In this document: in pieces, positions 51,038 to 59,488 of the stretch
How the letters are laid out: each line of letters opens with the position of its first letter
Position numbering within the stretch: the first letter of the stretch is position 1
Assembly (NCBI RefSeq): GCF_040362915.1
Contig: NZ_AP029612.1
Location: forward strand, 2,294,001-2,358,000
Origin: Sediminibacterium sp. KACHI17
GTDB lineage: Bacteria; Bacteroidota; Bacteroidia; Chitinophagales; Chitinophagaceae
Direction of reading: 5' to 3'
DNA: 64,000 bases
Translations under genes and position numbers: made by a program
Notes under the pieces: model-generated
What the model saw: only the letters and a program-made list of their open reading frames with translations
What the model was told of the DNA's origin: nothing
The model's database searches: none

Positions 51038-53905
51038 ATGAGTAAAAAAACGATTTACCTATCTTTAATGTTCCCGTTTCCTATGCACATGAGAAGAGGT
51101 TTGTTTTGTTTTTTATTATTTGGTTTTCTGTATGCTCAATCTCAACCTTCGAGCCGACAATATATTCCTCATGTCTTAAAGCCTTTTGTTGAATCATCTT
51201 TATTAAGCTCATTTGATCAACATTCAACAAAAAAAATATTTGCGTTGATCGGTGAATTACCGAAGACAGTTTCGGCACTCAGAAAATTATCGGATACCAT
51301 CACCATTGTTCAGATAGAAGATCCCCAAATCATTTCATCTCTTTGGAAGTTGGGTAAGTTAATGCCGGTGAATGATGCCTGGAAATTTCCTCCCGGTTTT
51401 ATAGCACCTGCTACAACAGAAATGATCCATCAACAAAAAGCCTGGTTGATTGAAACAACGGATACAGATATCCTAACAAAGCGAATCCATGAAAAAGATG
51501 CTGTAACGATCACAAGTATATCCGGTAAACATATACAGCTCAATGCTTCTTGGAAATGGATCCAAGAGTATTTAGTGCAAAACCCGTCTATCTTATTTAT
51601 CGCGCCGGTAGCTAAACCTTTTACCGAAAGAGAACTAACCGGATTTGATTTATCTGCAAATAAAGGAAATCTGGCACATCGTATATGGCCAACGATCAAT
51701 GGCAGCGGTCGGAGTATTTCGATCAAAGAAAATAAATTAGATACTGCTGATATTGATTTTAAAGGACGCTATGTTTCTTCATCACTTGCTTCTTCAAGAA
51801 TAGAAACACACGCAACTACAATGGCAACGATTGCTGCAGGAGGTGGTAATACCTTTTATACAGGAAAGGGATTTGCTTATGGAGCTTCCATTACTTCATC
51901 AGATTTTGCTAATCTACTTCCGGATCCATTATCTGAGGTAATGCGTCTGCGTGTGGGTCTTCAAAATCACTCCTATGGAACAGGAATTGAAAATTATTAT
52001 GGAGCCGATGCCGCAGCATATGATCGTCAGACAAATTCTGAAGGCCTAGGATTGTTACATATTTTTTCTGCAGGAAATCAGGGCACACAAGCTTCTTCAT
52101 CAGGCAACTACGCAGGTATTAATGGTTTTGCAAATCTCACAGGTAGTTTTAAAATGTCAAAGAATAGCATTGCTGTTGGTGCTACAGATTCTTTTGGTGT
52201 AGTGCCGGCGCTGAGCTCTCGGGGTCCGGCTTATGATGGTAGATTAAAACCGGAGTTGGTTGCTTTGGGTGAAGACGGTTCTTCAGGTGCGGCGGCTATT
52301 GTTTCCGGTATTACAGCTTTGTTACAACAGGCATATCAACAGAAAAATAACACAGAAGCTAGCACAGACATGATCCGAGCTGTTCTGTTTAATAGTGCTG
52401 ATGATATTGGATCGCCCGGTCCTGACTTTGTTTCAGGATACGGAATGGCAAATGCATACCGAGCCATCAAAACCATACAAGATGATCGGCTAATCAATGG
52501 TTATGTAAGGGATAGCCAAGAGTGGGTTCATCAAATAACAGTACCGGCAGGAGCGAGAAACCTTAAAATAACACTTAGCTGGACCGATCATCCTGCTCAA
52601 ACAAATGCATATAAGGCATTGGTGAATGATCTGGATATGATCCTTGAACATCCTGCTTCTGCACAAACTTGGTTACCATGGGTATTAAATTCATACCCAC
52701 ATCCGGATTCGCTACGTAAAAATGCTGTGCGAAAAAAAGATACCTTGAATAATCATGAGCAAATAACCATCGCATTACCTGCTGCAGGTACCTATAATAT
52801 AAAAATATCCGGAACGTCTATTCCAACACTAGCGCAGATTTATGCGATTGCCTGGCAGTATGATACTGTTTCGCATTTTATATTCAGTTACCCTGTTAAA
52901 GGAGATCTGCTGGAACCTGCAAGAAAAAACACACTTCGTTGGGAAACTACTATAACAGATACCGCTACTTTAGAATATAAATTGAATGATGGCAATTGGC
53001 AAACAGTAGCCAATGGTGTGAATCTTTCCCATCAATATTTTCAATGGCAACCGCCGGATACTACTGCTGCTATTCAGCTGCGCATGAAAGCTACACAACG
53101 ATCTTGGCTGAGTGATACTGTTGGAATATCTAAAAATTTATTGATCAATACCGGATTTAATTGTGCGGATTCTTTTCTGGTCTATTGGCAGAAAGCAAAA
53201 GTAGACAGTTATCGGGTATATCGACTTGGCGAACAATATCTCGAACCTTTTATCACGGTCAGTGATACTGCTTTGATTCAACTGAAACAGAATAATCCTT
53301 ATAGTTTCTTTAGCATAGCACCTTTGTTGCCACTCCAAAAAGAAGGTAGACGGGCTTATACATTCGATTATCGACAGCAACAAGTTGCTTGTTATATCAG
53401 TGGATTCATTGCAGATCCATTTGGTAATAATGCAGCAAGACTTAATCTACAACTGGGTACTACTTATCAGGTGAAGAAGGTTGTATTTGAAAAATTAACC
53501 GCATCAGGTTTTTCAGCATTTCAAGAAATAACACCTGTTACCAATACCCAGCTTACGATCACAACCCCCGCCAATAATGGATTGAATGTATATCGTGCAA
53601 GAATTGAATTACAAAATGGCACCAACTATTATACACACCCCGAGCAAGTACTTCTTTTTGGTGCGGCAGCTTATTATGTATTTCCAAATCCAATACAACC
53701 CGGTGCCACTTTGAATATCATGGATGCTGACCCTGATAATAAAGAGTTTCGTTTGTATGATGTATTTGGAAGATTGGTAATGAAAGAATCATTACAAGGA
53801 CTTCGAAATCAAGTACGGATGCCCCTTTTGCAAAGAGGTGTTTATTTTTATGTGATCATTCAAAACAATGATCGAATATTGAACGGACGTCTGATCGTAC
53901 AATAA
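51038..53905 (+). CDS. Secreted S8-like serine protease with type IX secretion sorting domain, 955 aa
   Basis: The signal peptide is near 18-36 (RRGLFCFLLFGFLYAQSQ), so the Met at 51068 or 51083 may be the real start. Peptidase domain about 205-475: His258 in ETHATTMATIAAG, oxyanion Asn347 in FSAGN, probable Ser416 in DGSSGAAAIVSG. The position of the catalytic Asp reads ISIKENKLD, with Glu231 where Asp is expected. A P-domain-like part follows (about 480-600), then beta modules. A C-terminal sorting domain (about 875-955; VFPNPI, LYDVFGRLV, RGVYFYVI, GRLIVQ) directs it through T9SS to the surface. Confidence 0.85.
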   Translation: MSKKTIYLSLMFPFPMHMRRGLFCFLLFGFLYAQSQPSSRQYIPHVLKPFVESSLLSSFDQHSTKKIFALIGELPKTVSALRKLSDTITIVQIEDPQIISSLWKLGKLMPVNDAWKFPPGFIAPATTEMIHQQKAWLIETTDTDILTKRIHEKDAVTITSISGKHIQLNASWKWIQEYLVQNPSILFIAPVAKPFTERELTGFDLSANKGNLAHRIWPTINGSGRSISIKENKLDTADIDFKGRYVSSSLASSRIETHATTMATIAAGGGNTFYTGKGFAYGASITSSDFANLLPDPLSEVMRLRVGLQNHSYGTGIENYYGADAAAYDRQTNSEGLGLLHIFSAGNQGTQASSSGNYAGINGFANLTGSFKMSKNSIAVGATDSFGVVPALSSRGPAYDGRLKPELVALGEDGSSGAAAIVSGITALLQQAYQQKNNTEASTDMIRAVLFNSADDIGSPGPDFVSGYGMANAYRAIKTIQDDRLINGYVRDSQEWVHQITVPAGARNLKITLSWTDHPAQTNAYKALVNDLDMILEHPASAQTWLPWVLNSYPHPDSLRKNAVRKKDTLNNHEQITIALPAAGTYNIKISGTSIPTLAQIYAIAWQYDTVSHFIFSYPVKGDLLEPARKNTLRWETTITDTATLEYKLNDGNWQTVANGVNLSHQYFQWQPPDTTAAIQLRMKATQRSWLSDTVGISKNLLINTGFNCADSFLVYWQKAKVDSYRVYRLGEQYLEPFITVSDTALIQLKQNNPYSFFSIAPLLPLQKEGRRAYTFDYRQQQVACYISGFIADPFGNNAARLNLQLGTTYQVKKVVFEKLTASGFSAFQEITPVTNTQLTITTPANNGLNVYRARIELQNGTNYYTHPEQVLLFGAAAYYVFPNPIQPGATLNIMDADPDNKEFRLYDVFGRLVMKESLQGLRNQVRMPLLQRGVYFYVIIQNNDRILNGRLIVQ

Positions 53906-53936
53906 AAAAGCTGCCCGATCAACGAACAGCTTTTCT
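53906..53936. terminator. Hairpin between convergent genes
   Basis: Stem AAAAGCTG/CAGCTTTT, 13-base loop, directly after the S8 protease stop. Confidence 0.65.
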
Positions 53937-53954
53937 CATTTAGGGGGTAATATA

Positions 53955-54413
53955 TTATCCTTTATTTTTTCCTTTACCATTGCCATTACCGCGACCATGA
54001 CCTCTGCCGGGATGGTTCCTGTAACGATCATCATCACTATCTCTGATCACAATTTGTTTTGGACCTTTCCAGTTTTTATATTTTACTCGGTATACATCTG
54101 CTCTTAAATAAGGTCTAGGTTCATTGATCACGATCTTCGGAGAAGCATACAAATCATAACCTCTGTACCTGCCAGGCAAAGAAGCGGCAAAGATCCATCT
54201 TCCTCCATCCAAATAAATAAACCTGCGCTCGGGTACATAATAATAGACATCAATATCAGGCATATAATAGTAGTCTACATGATCATACCCAACAGGTCCC
54301 CATAATGGTTGACTTCCAATATTGATATTCGCATTGATTCGTATTTGTGCATCTGCGTGCTGCTGACTCATCCATCCAAACGTAATCAGCAAGAGGAATA
54401 ATGTTTTCTTCAT
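53955..54413 (-). CDS. Exported Tyr- and Gly/Arg-rich protein, 152 aa
   Basis: Signal peptide (about 1-22), then a Tyr-rich middle (DHVDYYYMPDIDVYYYVPERRFIYLDGGRW), KYKNWKGP, and a basic, glycine-rich tail (GRGHGRGNGNGKGKNKG). Short Tyr/Asp-rich exported proteins with a G/K/N tail recur in Bacteroidota but have no known role; the tail could bind polyanions or polysaccharide. Stand-alone gene. Confidence 0.65.
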   Translation of the reverse strand: MKKTLFLLLITFGWMSQQHADAQIRINANINIGSQPLWGPVGYDHVDYYYMPDIDVYYYVPERRFIYLDGGRWIFAASLPGRYRGYDLYASPKIVINEPRPYLRADVYRVKYKNWKGPKQIVIRDSDDDRYRNHPGRGHGRGNGNGKGKNKG

Positions 54414-54502
54414 GTGTTAAAGTTTTATACCTCTAAAAATGCAAATAGGATGCCAAACTGGGCATTGTTTTGAAAATAACTGATTTACAGCTGTTTATAA
54501 GC

Positions 54503-55621
54503 TTAGTACTGTATTTTTCTATCTCGTGCGCTGATCATCCATTCTCCTCGCTTTTGATGATCTGTGATCGTAAAGGCTCTTTCATATAAAGCGCAGGTTG
54601 GACAAATATGTATCGGTAAACCGTATAAAATATCACCGGGTTGATAGGAGTGATTTTCTGGTGCACGCAGTACCAAATGTTCTTCACTTTGTGATATTGC
54701 TTTTAATTCCGGCGCATTTAAAAAATGTACTCTTTTCTCCAATGGATTCTCCGCCGCAATAGATTTATGTCCGAGATCTGTACAGATCATTCCGGGAGCT
54801 GGCAAAGAAATAATTCTTGTTAACACCAATGCTGCAGGAATGAAGGGTTGTTCAGGAAATAAAGATCCATAACCATGATCCCAATACACAAATGTACCCG
54901 GACTGCAGACTACGTTTTCTCTTTGCGCATGGATCGGAAAGCTTGGACTACCTCCTGCAATGATCGATAATGTGATCCCATGCTGATCTTGCATTCTTTT
55001 TTGTAAAGCACTTGTTCTGGCAAATGCAGCATCACAAATTTGTTTTCGCTCAATCAGATCCGTATTACGAATATGTCCGTCGTAAGCATGTAATCCGGCA
55101 AGATGAAGTGATGACTGTTGTAAACAAAATTCAATCAAACCCTCTGATTCTTCAGGAGCAATACCGGTTCTATTCATGCCCACATTCAGATCGATGTAAA
55201 CAGTCAGTCTGGTATTTGCTTTTTTAGCAGCAAGGGCTATTTCTGTAGCAGCAGGAATATTATCTGTCAAACAGGCGTACTGCGTAGTAGGATAATGTTC
55301 GATTACTGCAAGAAAACGATTCAACTTTGGACCTAAAGGTTGATAGGCAAGTAAGACATCTTTTGCTTTACAGATTCCCAATAACTCCGCCTCTGCAATC
55401 GTAGCACACTTGAATTGATGTATACCTGCACGCATCAATAGTTCGGTTACTTCTTTGGTCTTATGCGTTTTGATGTGTGGTCTGAGTCTTGATGCATCAC
55501 CTACCAAACGTATAGCAGCATCAATATTTTGCTGTACGCGTTCAGGATATACCAGTAATGCAGGTGTATCGATTGTAGATGGGTCAGTAATACTGTACCA
55601 AGCGTGTTGATGGTTACTCAT
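54503..55621 (-). CDS. D-threonine-aldolase-like PLP enzyme, 372 aa
   Basis: Fold-type III PLP enzyme (alanine-racemase-like barrel). The N terminus has DTPALLVYPERVQQNI and the PLP Lys in RPHIKTHKT (about 47-55). GLHAYDGHI (about 155-163) and AGGSPSFP (about 203-210) follow. The C-terminal metal site typical of D-threonine aldolase/D-serine dehydratase is HICPTC (about 335-340). These enzymes split or dehydrate D-hydroxy amino acids with PLP and Mn2+/Zn2+. It overlaps ridA by 4 bases and stands opposite the ATP-grasp/SET run. Confidence 0.88.
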   Translation of the reverse strand: MSNHQHAWYSITDPSTIDTPALLVYPERVQQNIDAAIRLVGDASRLRPHIKTHKTKEVTELLMRAGIHQFKCATIAEAELLGICKAKDVLLAYQPLGPKLNRFLAVIEHYPTTQYACLTDNIPAATEIALAAKKANTRLTVYIDLNVGMNRTGIAPEESEGLIEFCLQQSSLHLAGLHAYDGHIRNTDLIERKQICDAAFARTSALQKRMQDQHGITLSIIAGGSPSFPIHAQRENVVCSPGTFVYWDHGYGSLFPEQPFIPAALVLTRIISLPAPGMICTDLGHKSIAAENPLEKRVHFLNAPELKAISQSEEHLVLRAPENHSYQPGDILYGLPIHICPTCALYERAFTITDHQKRGEWMISARDRKIQY

Positions 55622-56091
55622 ACATGTAATTCAAAAATGGCTTCAATTTCAACAGGAATATTTCCGGGGAGTGAACTCATGCCTACTGCACTTCTCACGC
55701 CGACACCATGATCAGGTCCCCAGATAGCTGCAAACAATTCACTACAACCATTGATCACAAAAGGATGATCAGCAAAACCCTGAACCGCATTTACCATTCC
55801 CAACACTTTGATCACTCGTTTGATCTTATCAAGGCTGCCTATGTTTTTTTTGATGGTAGCTATCATGGCCAGTCCTACCTGGCGAGCGGCTAGCTTGGCT
55901 GCTTCTTTGTCCATATCCAATCCTACGATACCAACGATCCAGCTGCCATCATTTTGTAAAGTACCATGTCCTGATAAATACAAGTACTCTCCGTCGACCA
56001 AACATGGCTTATACAAGCCCAAGGGTTCGGGGGCAGGAGGTAAACTGAGATTCAAAGCTGCAAAAGCTTCTTCCGGTGTATGTTGTAGCAT
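55618..56091 (-). CDS. RidA/YjgF-family protein, 157 aa
   Basis: Endoribonuclease L-PSP/RidA fold: LYLSGHGTLQNDGSW (about 33-47), AARQVGLAMIATIKKNIGSLDKIKRVIKVLGMVNA (about 68-102) and GVGVRSAVGMSSLPGNIPVEIEAIFE, where the Arg of RSAVG is the substrate-binding residue of imine deaminases. The length of 157 fits the longer subfamily often paired with amino-acid enzymes. It hydrolyses reactive enamine/imine products of PLP enzymes, fitting the D-threonine-aldolase-like gene that it overlaps by 4 bases. Confidence 0.9.
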   Translation of the reverse strand: MLQHTPEEAFAALNLSLPPAPEPLGLYKPCLVDGEYLYLSGHGTLQNDGSWIVGIVGLDMDKEAAKLAARQVGLAMIATIKKNIGSLDKIKRVIKVLGMVNAVQGFADHPFVINGCSELFAAIWGPDHGVGVRSAVGMSSLPGNIPVEIEAIFELHV

Positions 56092-56256
56092 AATCGTGGA
56101 TTAAAATCTATGATTCTGTACAGCCAAGTTATAAAATCCTGTAACAAGCTGTTCATTGTTGATAATTCATATTGAAAATGTGGACTAATAACAGGAGCAA
56201 CCAATACAGGCATATACTACTATTGATGAACTTTAAGCAACCAATGAAACCCCGGC

Positions 56257-56751
56257 ATGATACCACTTCCACTAGTGATTCCCGAACCGATAAAAAATGA
56301 TCGGGTAGATTTTGCAAGGGTTGTAAGAAACCCTGCTACCGGACAATTCTCTTTACATGCCACAGCTTTCTTTGATCAGGGAGAAATGATCTGTGAATTC
56401 GGCGCTGTTGAAATAGTTGATACACCGAGTTACAAGACTTTACAAGTGGGTCTGCGAAAACATATTCTCTTATATCCGGATTGTTTACAGTATACCAATC
56501 ACGGTTGTGATCCGAATGTGTTTTTCGATACAGATAAAATGCAACTGATTGCATTGAAATCAGTTCAGCCTGGCGATGAAATGGTATTCTTTTATCCATC
56601 TACAGAATGGAAAATGGCGAGCGAATTCAAATGTACTTGCGGAACTGATCAGTGTTTGGGCATTATTAAAGGCGCATCAGCACTAACAGAGGAGATACTG
56701 CAAAACTATCGCCTCACTTCATTTATACACTTGCAACTGAAAAACAGATAG
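56257..56751 (+). CDS. Stand-alone SET-domain protein, 164 aa
   Basis: A minimal SET fold: YTNHGCDPNVFF (79-90) is the NHSCxPN motif with Ser changed to Gly. ALKSVQPGDEMVFFYPSTEW (99-118) corresponds to the GEELTxDY strand, with Tyr113 kept. A post-SET zinc segment CTCGTDQC (126-133) is followed by LG. The first glycine motif of SET is not clear. Such proteins transfer methyl groups from S-adenosylmethionine to lysine. It lies 7 bases before the ATP-grasp gene. Confidence 0.88.
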   Translation: MIPLPLVIPEPIKNDRVDFARVVRNPATGQFSLHATAFFDQGEMICEFGAVEIVDTPSYKTLQVGLRKHILLYPDCLQYTNHGCDPNVFFDTDKMQLIALKSVQPGDEMVFFYPSTEWKMASEFKCTCGTDQCLGIIKGASALTEEILQNYRLTSFIHLQLKNR

Positions 56752-56758
56752 TACCTAC

Positions 56759-57913
56759 ATGTTGATCTCTCTATTAACAGAAGAAGAATATAGTCGTTTA
56801 AAAATTTGGGTACTCGCACCTTCTTTGGTAACCAATGATCCCAATATTGATTATTACTATGATTTTTCACAAAGTATTGAAGAGTATACCCGCGTTTTTG
56901 AATCACTGAATATCCAATGGCAATGGCAACCGGTAACAATGGAAGATTATTCAGCGATCATCACCAATATTCTCGATGAAAAACAAAGCGAGACATTCTT
57001 TCCCATCGTACTAAATCTTTGTGATGGCGATGAGATCAATGGTACACCGGGTATTTCCGTAGTTCAATTATTAGAGTCATCCGGATTGATCTATACGGGT
57101 GCTGATGAATATTTTTATCAGATCACCACTTCCAAAATTCCAATGAAGAAAGCTTTTGATGAAGCGGGTGTTTCTACCGCTACATGGAGAAGTATACTTA
57201 AACCGGAAGATGCTACACAATCTGTGCTCACATCATTGGGAAGCCCACTGATCGTAAAACCTGCTGTTTCAGGAGGTAGTATGGGAGTGGGCATTCGTAA
57301 TGTGGTTAGTACAGAAGCAGAATTGAAAGAACAGGTACTCCAGATGTTCAAAGGATACAGAGGGTGGAATTTAGCTGCGGATGGAATGATAGCAGAACAA
57401 TTTATCCAGGGACCGGAATTCACTACGATGATCGTAGGTTCGTGGTACGATCCGCATCATTGCATGGTCTATGATGCTGTTGAAAGAGTGTTTCATTCCT
57501 CGCTTCCGGAAAAAGAAAAATTTTTATCCTTTGATCGTTTATGGGAGATCTATGAAGAAGAAACACCCATGCCTTCAGATGAACACTTTTATGAATATCG
57601 AAAAGCTGCTGATTCACTTCAGGAATCAATAAGATCTATGAGCCTGGCTGCATTCCTTGCAGTAAAAGGAACAGGTTATACAAGAGTAGATATCAGGCAA
57701 GATGCGAATACCGGAAAATTATTTGTGTTGGAAGTAAATGCTCAGTGTGGATTGAGTGAAGATGAAGATTATACTTCTATTGGTGCGATATTAAAAGTGA
57801 ACAATGAGAGCTTTACAACCCTTATTCAAACCATTCTTTCTGAAGCAGTACAACGGTTTAAATTAAAACAAACAGAAAGAAATCAAATGACTCCTGTGCA
57901 TGCAGGATACTAA
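56759..57913 (+). CDS. ATP-grasp ligase, D-Ala-D-Ala-ligase-like, 384 aa
   Basis: N-terminal part with VLNLCDGDEINGTPGISVVQLLE (85-107) and YTGADEYFY, as in D-Ala-D-Ala ligases. The ATP-grasp core has LIVKPAVSGGSMGVGI (164-179), GPEFTTMIVG (218-227) and the metal-binding LEVNAQCG (324-331). It should activate a carboxylate as acyl phosphate and join an amine. It is not likely the cell-wall Ddl, because it sits in a SET-gene run and has an unusual N terminus and a 40-residue insert (about 245-290). Confidence 0.88.
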   Translation: MLISLLTEEEYSRLKIWVLAPSLVTNDPNIDYYYDFSQSIEEYTRVFESLNIQWQWQPVTMEDYSAIITNILDEKQSETFFPIVLNLCDGDEINGTPGISVVQLLESSGLIYTGADEYFYQITTSKIPMKKAFDEAGVSTATWRSILKPEDATQSVLTSLGSPLIVKPAVSGGSMGVGIRNVVSTEAELKEQVLQMFKGYRGWNLAADGMIAEQFIQGPEFTTMIVGSWYDPHHCMVYDAVERVFHSSLPEKEKFLSFDRLWEIYEEETPMPSDEHFYEYRKAADSLQESIRSMSLAAFLAVKGTGYTRVDIRQDANTGKLFVLEVNAQCGLSEDEDYTSIGAILKVNNESFTTLIQTILSEAVQRFKLKQTERNQMTPVHAGY

Positions 57914-57944
57914 TTAAAGTTTCGTAAAAACAATAGTAGATACA

Positions 57945-59390
57945 GTGAATAATAACTGGGCAATAGGAAAAAAGATTTGTGTACTGCAACCCGATTACAG
58001 CACTACAAATGTTGATTATAAAAATTATGACCCGCCCAGAGATCTTACTTCATTATTACCCGGTGCAGAGGTTGATCATGTTTTTCTCAATAAGCTTACT
58101 ACATATCAGCAGCTAAAAGCCTTGCAACACAAAAACTACGATGTATTCGTAAACCTTTGTGAAGGCTATTTAGAATGGGAAGTACCCTCTATTGATGTGA
58201 TCTATACACTTGAGTTATTAGGCCTGCCATATACAGGTCCGAATACAAAACTCTACGATCCTTCCAAAGAGATCATGAAATATCTGGCATATTGTGAAGG
58301 CGTTGCTTCACCGGCATATGTATTGGTGAACCATGTAGATGATCTTGCCAATATTCAAATTCCGTTTCCACTCTTTGTGAAACCTTCAAAAGCGGGAGAT
58401 AGCCTCGGTATTGATCAGCAATCTGTAGTGCATGATCGAGATGAACTTATCAAACAGGTGCAAACATTATTGCCTGAATATCCACAATTATTGGTGGAAC
58501 AGTACATTGAAGGAAGGGAGTTCACTGTTTTAGTAGTTGCGGATGCCAATGGAAAAACAGCTACCGCTTTTCAACCAGTAGAATTTATTTTTCCAGAAGG
58601 GTATCAATTCAAAACCTATGAATTAAAAACATCTGCCTTACATCCATCCGCCAATATTCCTTGTACGGATCAGATCATCAGTCAAAATTTGAAAGAAGCT
58701 GCTGTTAAGATCTTCAAAGGATTTAATGGTGTTGGCTATGCACGATTAGATTTTCGAATGGATGCGAAAAGACAACTCTATTTTCTAGAGATCAATTTTA
58801 CTTGTTCTGTTTTTTATAGAGATGGTTATGAAGGATCAGCAGATTATATTTTACAATATGATGGAATCGGACAAGCCGGATTTCTAAAAAAAATCATCGA
58901 AGAAGGAATTTCACGTCACTTACGCATGCAGAAAAAATATCAGATCAAAGGAAATGCATTGTCTGGTTTCGGTATTTATGCAACCCGATCTATCATGTGT
59001 AATGAAGTGATTTTCACTGGCGAAGAACAGTCGCAACGCATTGTCACAAAACGTCATGTCGACATACATTGGAATGATGTTGAAAAAGAAATTTTTCGTC
59101 GCTATGCATATCCTTTGAGCAATGAAGTATTTTTGCTGTGGGATAATGATCCTTCGGCATGGGCTCCACAAAACCACAGTTGCCAACCAAACACTGCTTA
59201 TGATGGCTTGAATGTCATTGCCATCCGACACATACAAGAAGGCGAAGAACTAACCCTCGATTACGCCACATTTTTGGATGAACATATGGAGCCTTTTGAC
59301 TGCCAATGCGGTTCTTCGAACTGCAGAAAAAGGATCACCGGAACACCGGGCAATACTGTAACAAAAAGAGAAAGTACTCGACGCACTTAA
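57945..59390 (+). CDS. ATP-grasp and SET-domain fusion, 481 aa (GTG start)
   Basis: Residues 1-325: ATP-grasp ligase with FVNLCEGY (68-75), FVKPSKAGDSLGI (144-156), EGREFTVLVV (189-198) and LEINFTCSVF (281-290). Residues about 330-465: complete SET domain with GFGIYATRSI (341-350), QNHSCQPNTAYDG (409-421), GEELTLDY (433-440) and post-SET CQCGSSNC (453-460). All SET core motifs are canonical, unlike the small SET protein upstream. Fusion on one chain means that ligation product and methylation substrate are probably the same molecule or protein. GTG start 31 bases after the first ligase gene. Confidence 0.9.
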   Translation: MNNNWAIGKKICVLQPDYSTTNVDYKNYDPPRDLTSLLPGAEVDHVFLNKLTTYQQLKALQHKNYDVFVNLCEGYLEWEVPSIDVIYTLELLGLPYTGPNTKLYDPSKEIMKYLAYCEGVASPAYVLVNHVDDLANIQIPFPLFVKPSKAGDSLGIDQQSVVHDRDELIKQVQTLLPEYPQLLVEQYIEGREFTVLVVADANGKTATAFQPVEFIFPEGYQFKTYELKTSALHPSANIPCTDQIISQNLKEAAVKIFKGFNGVGYARLDFRMDAKRQLYFLEINFTCSVFYRDGYEGSADYILQYDGIGQAGFLKKIIEEGISRHLRMQKKYQIKGNALSGFGIYATRSIMCNEVIFTGEEQSQRIVTKRHVDIHWNDVEKEIFRRYAYPLSNEVFLLWDNDPSAWAPQNHSCQPNTAYDGLNVIAIRHIQEGEELTLDYATFLDEHMEPFDCQCGSSNCRKRITGTPGNTVTKRESTRRT

Positions 59391-59488
59391 ACGAAGTGTC
59401 GGCTTAATGGTCCAACTACTAACCCATTCTAGTTGCATCAATGGTCTTACAGGCTATTGTATTTGTGTTGTTATGAAAGTTTTGTGTT

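Noticed and set aside
56759..57913. Housekeeping D-Ala-D-Ala ligase (ddl)
   Set aside because: Neighbours are SET and second ATP-grasp genes, the N terminus and insert differ, and no cell-wall genes adjoin; kept as ATP-grasp ligase of unknown substrate.
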